Below are positions 1 through 5,905 of a stretch of 7,394 bases of DNA, one piece after another. Source of the stretch: CAZPWF01 sp964590725 (GTDB lineage Bacteria; Patescibacteriota; Saccharimonadia; Saccharimonadales; JACQNP01); contig CAZPWF010000031.1 in the NCBI GenBank assembly GCA_964590725.1, positions 1 through 7,394 on the forward strand. Direction: 5' to 3'. A model generated the notes under the pieces. It saw nothing but the letters and a program-made list of their open reading frames with translations, searched no databases and was not told where the DNA came from. Both the position numbers and the translations under genes were made by a program. Positions within the stretch are counted from its first letter, which is position 1; each line of letters begins with the position of its first letter.

Positions 1-158
1 TTTTTCACTGAACCTCCGGAATTAGCATTATTACTTGTGCCAGTAGATACACTTGGCGATGAATTTTCTTTATTTTGTTTTTGAAAAAAGCCAATAACAA
101 ATATTGCGCCCATTGTAATAGAAAAAAAGACTAGCCCTACAGTAACTATTTTTTTCAT
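1..158 (-). CDS. N-terminal part of a membrane-anchored protein, cut by the window edge
   Basis: Translating the minus strand from the ATG at 158-156 gives 52 full codons with no stop before the window edge. The start is MKKIVTVGLVFFSITMGAIF, a short Lys-rich tip and one hydrophobic segment (about residues 4-25), followed by QKQNKEN and a Ser/Thr/Asn/Gly-rich linker (about 33-52). There is no lipobox cysteine, so it is probably an uncleaved anchor or a signal peptide with a flexible tether to an outside domain. Its ATG overlaps the TGA of the ferric-reductase-like gene (ATGA), and a GAGGAG ribosome-binding site (175-170) lies inside that gene, 11 nt upstream, so translation is likely coupled. 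The functional domain is off the window. An FMN-binding or other redox domain would fit the neighbour, but this is inference only. Confidence 0.7.
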   Translation of the reverse strand, partial: MKKIVTVGLVFFSITMGAIFVIGFFQKQNKENSSPSVSTGTSNNANSGGSVK

Positions 159-1456
159 ATTAGCTTAAACTCCTCGTAGTAAATATTTTCTGAACTCACA
201 TCCAAGTCTTTTAGACCTAATTCTAATTTTTTCATCATGTTATTTGGACCGCACAATAATATGGCGCTATCTTGCACATCCCGAGAATATTTAGCAATAT
301 CTGAAGCGGTAAGACGCCTTCGCTGCCTGGATGATGCCCAGGGCATTATTTTTAATCCTTTATTCTTGTCACTAATTTTCTTAAGCTCATCCAAAAAAAT
401 AAGATCTTTTACGTCCTTAACACAATAGTATAAATCTATCTTATAGCCAATTGGTAATGAAGCGGCCATCGACAAAAAAGGTGTTATACCTATTCCACCG
501 GCAACCCAAATTTGTCTTTTTTGGGGAGTTTTTGTGAAAGAAAAAGCTCCGTAAGGTCCTTCTACTTTAACTTTTATGCCTGGCTTAAGCTGGCTAACTT
601 GAGTTGTAAAATCGCCAAGTTTTTTTATGCAAAACCTAAGTTTATCAGATTCCGAACCCGAGCTTATTGAAAAAGGATGTGGTTCGTTTGGGATACTATC
701 ATCTTGAAAACTTAAAAACACAAATTGACCAGCATAATACCTAATCTTACTGCTTACCGGACGAAGTGTTATGTCTATGATTTGATCATGGTGTTTAATT
801 GTTTCTAATTCATAATCGTATACTCTAGAAAAAGTACCATGAAATATTGAACGATAAACATAAACAAACCCAGCACACCCCCCGACAAACAACATATATA
901 CGAACAAGATCGGGATCTTTCGCACGTCACTACCGGCAACGAATATCGCATGATAACCAGCTAAAAATATTAGAATACCAAGAATTCTATGGATAGTTAC
1001 AAATTTTTGATATTTTAGTTTTACATAAAAAGTAACTACCAGTAGTGTTGCCATTGCAAACAAGACAAATTTACCAACCAATAAAGCCAAATCATTAACA
1101 GATGGTTTAATAAATACATAAGCAGCAAGCATAGATATTGAAGCGTACTTTAGGGTAATTAGCTCTGCATGAGCCAACAATAACAATAAGCTGACTCCAC
1201 CAATTATATGGTGAGCTCTATATTGGCGATCCAAACCAAAAAACATGCCTTCTAGCCTTTTTATTCTTCCGCTCAGAATTATGTTCCAACTAAACAACGA
1301 CAGGCCCACTAGACCGAATAATTTTCCTAATACATCAAGTTTTTGTGAGGTTGTGCCCAAACCTATATAAGTAGGCTTAAATAATATCCACAACAATAGT
1401 GGCGTTAAGGCAACTAAACAAGTTATTGCCCACCCTTTTAGAGCGCGATATTTCAT
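155..1456 (-). CDS. Ferric reductase / NADPH oxidase-like membrane flavocytochrome
   Basis: This 433-residue protein combines a ferric-reductase-like transmembrane domain with a cytosolic FAD and NAD(P)H-binding reductase domain. About six hydrophobic segments are visible (roughly 9-27, 44-62, 83-99, 125-145, 153-172, 180-201). Paired histidines H83/H96 (H82 adjacent) and H156/H169 are each 13 apart, the spacing used by this superfamily to hold two b-type hemes across the membrane. The C-terminal half has the FAD motif HPFS (260-263), GPYG (300-303), the nucleotide loop GGIGITPF (320-327), CGP (402-404) and the family-like ending EEF. It should pass electrons from NAD(P)H through FAD and hemes to an acceptor outside the membrane; iron, oxygen or a partner protein are all possible. 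Its TGA overlaps the next gene's ATG, a membrane-anchored protein that may be the acceptor. The length is complete. The start is supported by a promoter-like TATAAT 7 nt upstream; no Shine-Dalgarno is seen. Confidence 0.88.
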   Translation of the reverse strand: MKYRALKGWAITCLVALTPLLLWILFKPTYIGLGTTSQKLDVLGKLFGLVGLSLFSWNIILSGRIKRLEGMFFGLDRQYRAHHIIGGVSLLLLLAHAELITLKYASISMLAAYVFIKPSVNDLALLVGKFVLFAMATLLVVTFYVKLKYQKFVTIHRILGILIFLAGYHAIFVAGSDVRKIPILFVYMLFVGGCAGFVYVYRSIFHGTFSRVYDYELETIKHHDQIIDITLRPVSSKIRYYAGQFVFLSFQDDSIPNEPHPFSISSGSESDKLRFCIKKLGDFTTQVSQLKPGIKVKVEGPYGAFSFTKTPQKRQIWVAGGIGITPFLSMAASLPIGYKIDLYYCVKDVKDLIFLDELKKISDKNKGLKIMPWASSRQRRRLTASDIAKYSRDVQDSAILLCGPNNMMKKLELGLKDLDVSSENIYYEEFKLI

Positions 1457-1655
1457 ACTAGTAATTATACTCTAGTAATATAACTAAAAGCGGCTAATGC
1501 TGGGTTCTTTGTTTATTGGGACTAAGGAGACTATAGCGCCTTCGCGTATATATTCTGTGGTTGTGCTCGAAGTAAACTTCTGTGCGTAAACTTGATTATC
1601 GAACTCCACTCACTTCGTTCGCTATCAAGAGTTCTTCGTTGGGATACGACCAAAC
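1457..1655. other. Non-coding spacer with a compound hairpin and a tRNA-like fragment
   Basis: No convincing protein gene is present. Three structures stand out. CTAAGGAGACT (1522-1532) repeats exactly a piece of the tRNA-Ala gene (1694-1704). GAAGT-AA-ACTTC near 1570-1581 is a short inverted repeat. A compound hairpin runs from 1591 to 1629, with outer arms CTTGAT/ATCAAG and inner arms CGAAC/GTTCG around a 12-nt loop. None ends in a T-run, so they are not simple terminators. The role is unknown; the spacer separates the tRNA terminator from the reductase promoter. Confidence 0.5.
1464..1469 (-). promoter_or_regulatory. -10 box of a probable leaderless promoter
   Basis: A consensus TATAAT on the minus strand is followed by seven bases (TACTAGT) and then the ATG of the ferric-reductase-like gene. 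A transcript starting at the usual distance would begin on or next to the A of the ATG, giving a leaderless mRNA. This fits the absence of any Shine-Dalgarno sequence there. No good -35 box is visible 16-18 bases upstream, and the base pattern before the box (GAG) is not an extended -10. Confidence 0.5.
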
Positions 1656-1678
1656 AAAAAGCCCAGCTAAACTAGGCT
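1656..1678 (-). terminator. Rho-independent terminator after tRNA-Ala
   Basis: On the minus strand AGCCTAG, loop TTTAG and CTGGGCT form a 7-bp stem with one G-T pair, running straight into TTTTT. It begins 8 bases after the encoded CCA of the tRNA, a typical place for a tRNA transcript to end. On the plus strand no T-run follows, so it works in one direction. Confidence 0.8.
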
Positions 1679-1685
1679 CTTAGTT

Positions 1686-1762
1686 TGGTGGAGCTAAGGA
1701 GACTCGAACTCCTGACCCCTTGCCTGCCAGGCAAGTGCTCTAGCCAACTGAGCTATAGCCCC
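1686..1762 (-). tRNA. tRNA-Ala, anticodon GGC
   Basis: A full 77-nt cloverleaf reads on the minus strand. The acceptor stem is GGGGCTA/TAGCTCC, the D-arm GCTC...GAGC, the anticodon stem CTTGC/GCAAG with loop CTGGCAG (anticodon GGC, plus-strand 1726-1728), the variable loop GGGTC, and the T-arm AGGAG-TTCGAGT-CTCCT. The discriminator A and the CCA end are encoded. The third acceptor pair is G-U, the known identity element for alanyl-tRNA synthetase, so the assignment is firm. It reads GCC and GCU codons. Only three bases precede its 5' end before the assembly gap, so its promoter is not visible. Confidence 0.97.
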
Positions 1763-1765
1763 ACG

Positions 1766-1865
1766 NNNNNNNNNNNNNNNNNNNNNNNNNNNNNNNNNNN
1801 NNNNNNNNNNNNNNNNNNNNNNNNNNNNNNNNNNNNNNNNNNNNNNNNNNNNNNNNNNNNNNNNN
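1766..1865. other. Assembly gap of 100 N
   Basis: Exactly 100 undetermined bases, the usual placeholder for a scaffold join of unknown true length. Sequence next to tRNA-Ala, including its promoter and possibly further genes, may be missing. Any reading frame drawn across it is meaningless, and the tRNA and ligA sides are linked only by scaffolding. Confidence 0.95.
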
Positions 1866-1903
1866 GAACAGACTTGATTGTAACAAATCTTCCCTGTTAT
1901 ACA

Positions 1904-1927
1904 AAAGACCGGCCTTAACCGGTCTTT
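1904..1927 (-). terminator. Strong hairpin terminator downstream of ligA
   Basis: AAAGACCGG and CCGGTCTTT form a perfect 9-bp stem around a 6-nt loop. On the minus strand the stem ends in CTTTTGT, giving a modest U-run; on the plus strand it ends in CTTTG, so it may also act weakly in that direction. It lies about 120 nt after the ligA stop and is the first strong stop for the lemA-htpX-ligA transcript. Confidence 0.7.
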
Positions 1928-2009
1928 GATTCGTGCGTGCCCACCCGCGGCGGGTGTTTGTTTTTGATATGTTTTTGTTTCAAACAGAACGCCGCATGAC
2001 GCACGATCT
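1928..2009. repeat. Nested inverted repeats in the ligA 3' spacer
   Basis: TCGTGCGT (1931-1938) and its inverse ACGCACGA (1999-2006) enclose two smaller palindromes: the GC-rich CACCCGC-G-GCGGGTG (1942-1956) and TGTTT-C-AAACA. The outer arms extend to GAT/ATC if one T is bulged. Together they could fold as a two-hairpin junction closed by an 8-10 bp stem, in RNA of either strand. No coding frame is apparent and the function is unknown. Confidence 0.5.
1942..1966 (+). terminator. Possible plus-strand terminator
   Basis: The GC-rich palindrome CACCCGC-G-GCGGGTG is followed on the plus strand by TTTGTTTTTG. It has terminator form, although the perfect palindrome leaves too small a loop and about 5 bp would pair in practice. 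No plus-strand gene is visible before it; one could be hidden by the assembly gap. Confidence 0.35.
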
Positions 2010-2046
2010 ACCATAAGCATAATAAATATAGACAGATTGTCAATGT

Positions 2047-4062
2047 TTAAAGCATATTTATTAGATCTTGTTCGTGTATAATCTTGACTCCGTAGCCTTC
2101 GGCTTTTTTTAGTTTGCTTGCCCCAACATTTTTTCCAGCCACTAGGTAGTCAGTGTCTTTACCGACGCTCGACTGAAAAGTACCACCTAAAGCACGAATT
2201 TTTTCGGCAGCTAAGTCGCGCCCCATAGACTCTAGAGTCCCGGTTATTACGAATTTTATTCCGGACAATTTACCACCAACAGACTTTACATCATCTGGCC
2301 AGACGCCTAAAGAGCGAAACTTGGCAAGCATTGCTTCGTTGTCAGAATCAGAGAACCAAGCCAATATAGATTCTGCGACTATTTCGCCTATACCATCGAC
2401 GTTTTTCAGGTCCTGGTAAGTTGCTGTTCCTATGTTATCGAGCCTCTTGTAATGCTTGGCCAAATCGATAGCAGTCTGGGCGCCAACATGTCTTATACCT
2501 AAACCATATACAAATCTATGCAATGGAACATTTTTTTTCTCGGCAATTGCTGAAATAAGATTATCGGCTGACAAGTCTGCAAAACGATCCAGCAACAGCA
2601 CCTGATCTTTGGTTAAAGTGTAGATATCTGCCAAATCGTTAACCAATCCAGCATCAACCAATGCTTCGACATTTTTATCACCAAGCGTGTCGATGTCTAG
2701 CGCACCTTTACTTGCAAAATGAGCCAAAGAACGTTTGAGAAAAAGCGGCCCGGTAGCTCCTTTGACCCTGTAGACCACTTCACCCTCGGGGCGCTCAAAT
2801 TCAAGTTCTGGATACTGACGAGAGAGTTCTTTCTCAATATTAAACTGCATGGCTCTCTTCGGGCGTAGGCTTTCAATAACACTCTCAACTTGCGGGATAA
2901 TGTCCCCCGCTTTATATATAACTACCGTGTCACCAATACGAATATCCTTTCGCGCAATCTCATCAGCATTGTGCAAGCTCGCATGCTGAACAGTCGTGCC
3001 TGCAACTACAACCGGATCAAATACCGCAACAGGAGTTGCTGCTCCCGTTCTTCCAATACTAATTACAATGTCACGAACAATTGTAGTAGACTGCTCAGCG
3101 GGATATTTATAAGCAACCGCACCCCTGGGGTTTTTACCAACAACACCCAATTCTCGATAAGTCTCTCTGTCATTTACCTTAATCACTAACCCGTCCGTAT
3201 TAAAAGGTAGTTCATGTCGCCTCTGCTCCCATTCATTTACGAAGCTCATAACTTCTGATAATGAAGTAAAAACTGTAGCCTGCTCATTAGCGGAAATACC
3301 TAGCTTGCGTATAGATTTATATGCAAAAATATGTGAAGCAACTTCGGCAGGATCATCGCGCAACAAATCATAGGCCCTAAAGCGTAAAGGTCGTTCAGCT
3401 ACAAGTTTTGGATCTAGCTGCCTAATTGTGCCTGCAGCAAGATTTCGAGGGTTAGCAAAAACAGGTTGCCCGGCAGCTTCACGTTTTGCATTCAAAGCCT
3501 CAAAATCCTTTTTGTACATCACTATTTCGCCACGCACCTCTGTTCTGCCCGACAGAAAGCCCTCTAAACCATTTACCATTCTCAGTTGCAACGGAACGTT
3601 CAGAATCGTTTTTACATTCGACGTCACATCTTCGCCGATATAGCTGTCCCCGCGCGTAATTGCCTGAGTGAATACACCGTCTTGATAAATAACGGCACAG
3701 CCCAGCCCGTCCATTTTTATATCAACAAAAAATTCGTGTTTACTGCTAGGCAGTAGTTTATCTACGCGCTTTACCCATTCTTCTACATCCTCTTTACTAA
3801 ATACGTCATTTAGACTCAGCATACGACCAGAATGTTGCACTTTTTTGAATCCGTCCAAGAGTTGTCCACCCACTCTTTGAGTTGGAGAGTTTTTATATAT
3901 AAGTGATGGATATTGCTGCTCGAGCTGCTTAAGTTCTTGGATCAGCCCATCATAAATAGCATCACTAACAGTCGGTTTATCAAGTACATGATATTCATAA
4001 GAGTATTCGTTCAGTTTATCCACTAGCTGAGTGATACGAGTTCGAGCTTCTTCTTCGGTCAT
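2047..4062 (-). CDS. ligA: NAD+-dependent DNA ligase LigA lacking the zinc-finger cysteines
   Basis: This 671-residue protein has the full LigA layout and normal length. Domain Ia (about 1-65) keeps Y24, H25, D34, Y37 and D38, which bind the nicotinamide side of NAD+. The adenylation domain has the catalytic lysine K116 in DIKMDG, then TRGD (136-139), RGEI (177-180), NPRNLAAGTIRQLD (204-217), DGLVIKV (290-296) and AYKYPAE (317-323). The OB fold follows (about 325-400), then helix-hairpin-helix repeats (about 446-580, with GLGIRHVG) and a C-terminal BRCT domain (about 594-671, with VITGTL). It seals nicks in replication and repair in the cytosol. The oddity is that the Cys4 zinc-finger stretch (about 410-445) has no cysteine; the whole protein has one, C122. 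The ATG overlaps the upstream gene's TGA (ATGA), with a weak GAGAG ribosome-binding site, so translation is probably coupled. Confidence 0.97.
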   Translation of the reverse strand: MTEEEARTRITQLVDKLNEYSYEYHVLDKPTVSDAIYDGLIQELKQLEQQYPSLIYKNSPTQRVGGQLLDGFKKVQHSGRMLSLNDVFSKEDVEEWVKRVDKLLPSSKHEFFVDIKMDGLGCAVIYQDGVFTQAITRGDSYIGEDVTSNVKTILNVPLQLRMVNGLEGFLSGRTEVRGEIVMYKKDFEALNAKREAAGQPVFANPRNLAAGTIRQLDPKLVAERPLRFRAYDLLRDDPAEVASHIFAYKSIRKLGISANEQATVFTSLSEVMSFVNEWEQRRHELPFNTDGLVIKVNDRETYRELGVVGKNPRGAVAYKYPAEQSTTIVRDIVISIGRTGAATPVAVFDPVVVAGTTVQHASLHNADEIARKDIRIGDTVVIYKAGDIIPQVESVIESLRPKRAMQFNIEKELSRQYPELEFERPEGEVVYRVKGATGPLFLKRSLAHFASKGALDIDTLGDKNVEALVDAGLVNDLADIYTLTKDQVLLLDRFADLSADNLISAIAEKKNVPLHRFVYGLGIRHVGAQTAIDLAKHYKRLDNIGTATYQDLKNVDGIGEIVAESILAWFSDSDNEAMLAKFRSLGVWPDDVKSVGGKLSGIKFVITGTLESMGRDLAAEKIRALGGTFQSSVGKDTDYLVAGKNVGASKLKKAEGYGVKIIHEQDLINML

Positions 4063-4985
4063 AATAACTCTCGGTATAACCTGTATATATAACCGTGGGC
4101 AATAATAATCCCAAAAATACTAAGTAAAATAAATATCCATTGCGCAGCTGCTGTAATATATAGCAGAACCGGGATCATAACCATAGCTGCAAGCAGAAGT
4201 ACAGCAACTGGCAAGAAAATAATCTTACGCATTATTGACCAACGACGATGTCTGACGAGGTCGCGCGCCGACCGTAGGGCTTGCATAGGCGTAACCTCAG
4301 GAAGTGTAACTATGTATAGAGCAAATAATGACGAACTCACCATGTATAAAGTCAAAAGTACGAGACTCAACAACAAAAGCAGCCATAAAAACTTCTCAGC
4401 CATAGAAACTGCCAATCCTTGAGAAATCACAATACTATATACAGTTGTGCCAGCGAGTAATGGTAAAAATTGTAAACCGATCACTATCAATACCAACAGA
4501 AATGGGATTAAAGGTGAAGTTGACCTATAGAATGCGTCCCTGACGGAAATTTTATTCTTGGCATAAGTCTGGCGAAACACCCAGATAAATACTAGGCTCA
4601 TAATTACTACTAATATGGACTGATACAGGCTGCCTACCTCGGAAACATTAGTTCCGCCGCCACTCACAAGTACTCCAAAAAGTGCAACGCCGGTAGTGAT
4701 TTCAACATTAGAACCCTGCAATGCATCCTGAAGAGTTGTTTTAATCTGGCTAAGGTCTGCTCCGCCGACTAATCCAGTTACAAGGATCAAACTTAAAACA
4801 AAATATATCAAACTTATAGCAATAAACAGTCTCTTGTATTTTGCTATGTGCTTAAGATTACCAATCATAAGACGGAATGAACCAATTAAAGGTTTACTTG
4901 TCTTAATTTTTTTGTGTAAACGAAGTGTTTTATATTCTGGCTGGTCGAGTTTTCTAGGTTTTTTTGCTTGAGTCTTTTGTACCAT
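4059..4985 (-). CDS. Multi-pass membrane protein of unknown function
   Basis: I do not recognise this 308-residue protein as a named family. It has a basic N-terminal cytosolic tail (1-50, many Lys and Arg) and about six hydrophobic segments (roughly 52-71, 118-137, 157-178, 198-226, 253-275, 281-302). A Gly/Ser/Thr-rich stretch lies around 98-117. The loop before the last pair of helices reads TLPEVTPMQALRSARDLVRH, an Ala/Ser/Arg amphipathic segment like those in bacterial integral membrane proteins of the glycerophosphodiesterase-membrane-domain/YciC type; that likeness is by eye only. There are no catalytic motifs, and it could be an accessory or structural membrane protein. It lies 11 nt after htpX and overlaps ligA by 4 nt, so it is co-transcribed with both. 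No Shine-Dalgarno precedes its ATG, which suggests re-initiation by ribosomes leaving htpX. Confidence 0.75.
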   Translation of the reverse strand: MVQKTQAKKPRKLDQPEYKTLRLHKKIKTSKPLIGSFRLMIGNLKHIAKYKRLFIAISLIYFVLSLILVTGLVGGADLSQIKTTLQDALQGSNVEITTGVALFGVLVSGGGTNVSEVGSLYQSILVVIMSLVFIWVFRQTYAKNKISVRDAFYRSTSPLIPFLLVLIVIGLQFLPLLAGTTVYSIVISQGLAVSMAEKFLWLLLLLSLVLLTLYMVSSSLFALYIVTLPEVTPMQALRSARDLVRHRRWSIMRKIIFLPVAVLLLAAMVMIPVLLYITAAAQWIFILLSIFGIIIAHGYIYRLYRELL

Positions 4986-4996
4986 AATATTTAAAT

Positions 4997-5863
4997 CTAG
5001 GCGTGTGAACCCATTTCACGAAGTCGCTTAACTCGTTCTTCAATCGGCGGATGAGTACTAAACATGTTAGCTATTTTTTTACCCTTAATAGGATTAGCGA
5101 AGAATAAATGCGCCGTAGATGTGTTTTGCTTTTTCATAACACTACCTGATTTTCCTATTTTTTCTAACGCGCTAGCAAGTCCCTCGGGATAACGGGTAGC
5201 TAAAGCCCCTGTTGCGTCTGCCAGAAACTCTCGCTTTCTAGAAATTGAAAGTTGTATAAGGACGGCGACAATTGGCGCCAAGATTGCGCCAGCTATACCC
5301 AAGAAAAAAAACAACGAATTATCATCGTCGTCACCAAACCAAGCCAATCGTAGTAATATATCAGCAATCAAACCTACGACACCTACTAGAGCAAAAGCTA
5401 TCATAGAAACTCGAATGTCGTAGTTCTTAACATGGCCTAGCTCGTGCGCCATCACTCCTTGGAGTTCTGTATCAGTCATCATGTCTAAAATACCTTGAGT
5501 CGCCGCAACAGATGCGTTATTTGGATTACGACCAGTAGCAAAGGCGTTTGGCGCCGGGTCATCCATGATGTAAACCTTCGGCATCGGAAGACCTTCAGTG
5601 ATAGATATGTTCTCTACTATTCGCCATAATCTTGGGTTATCCTGCTTTTTAATTTGATGCGCACCGTTCACGGCCAATGCAACCTTCGAGGCAGATAAAT
5701 AACTTAGAAACGCATAAACAGCTGCACCAATGATAATAAATGGCGTGATCATCGGCTCACCAGCAAATTGGCCGAATAGCCAACCTAGACCCGCAACCAA
5801 GCCAATAAATAAAATCATCAAAAGTACCGTTTTGCGTTTATTTGCAGCAATTTCGTTATACAT
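4997..5863 (-). CDS. htpX: HtpX-type membrane zinc metalloprotease (family M48)
   Basis: At 288 residues this matches the usual HtpX length. Hydrophobic segments lie at about 13-31, 39-58, 153-172 and 187-206. The zinc site HELGH (140-144) gives two histidine ligands and the catalytic glutamate E141; the third ligand is E212 in RKREFLAD (209-216), after the third and fourth helices as in the family. Other family hallmarks are PNAFATGR (105-112), ANP (256-258) and STHPP (269-273). HtpX cuts misfolded membrane proteins on the cytosolic face, in parallel with FtsH in well-studied bacteria. It sits directly after lemA, a very common pairing. An AAGG ribosome-binding site lies 8 nt before the ATG and is caught up in overlapping inverted repeats. 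All catalytic residues are present. Confidence 0.96.
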   Translation of the reverse strand: MYNEIAANKRKTVLLMILFIGLVAGLGWLFGQFAGEPMITPFIIIGAAVYAFLSYLSASKVALAVNGAHQIKKQDNPRLWRIVENISITEGLPMPKVYIMDDPAPNAFATGRNPNNASVAATQGILDMMTDTELQGVMAHELGHVKNYDIRVSMIAFALVGVVGLIADILLRLAWFGDDDDNSLFFFLGIAGAILAPIVAVLIQLSISRKREFLADATGALATRYPEGLASALEKIGKSGSVMKKQNTSTAHLFFANPIKGKKIANMFSTHPPIEERVKRLREMGSHA

Positions 5864-5905
5864 TTAGCAAACCTTGATTTAGATATTTTTAATTTGCTAA
5901 GGTTT
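5864..5905 (-). promoter_or_regulatory. Two competing hairpins over the htpX ribosome-binding site
   Basis: The 41-nt lemA-htpX spacer holds overlapping inverted repeats in the mRNA. AAACCTT (5905-5899) can pair with AAGGTTT (5875-5869), which would bury the AAGG ribosome-binding site. TTAGCAAA (5900-5893) can instead pair with TTTGCTAA (5871-5864), right against the ATG, leaving AAGG in the loop. The two pairings share bases and exclude each other. The first arm touches the lemA stop codon, so a ribosome finishing lemA could block the first hairpin. The stems are AT-rich and weak, so regulation is only suggested. Confidence 0.4.

Noticed and set aside
237..428. 63-codon plus-strand frame inside the ferric-reductase-like gene
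   Set aside because: It lies wholly in another frame of a well-supported gene and has no recognisable motif or ribosome-binding site.
1685..2020. Reading frames on both strands crossing the N run
   Set aside because: They are translations through undetermined bases joined to a tRNA gene; the peptide pieces are the usual false proteins made by reading tRNA.
2697..3643. Three frames of 63, 99 and 71 codons overlapping ligA
   Set aside because: All are shadows of the ligA coding frame, with biased composition and no family features.
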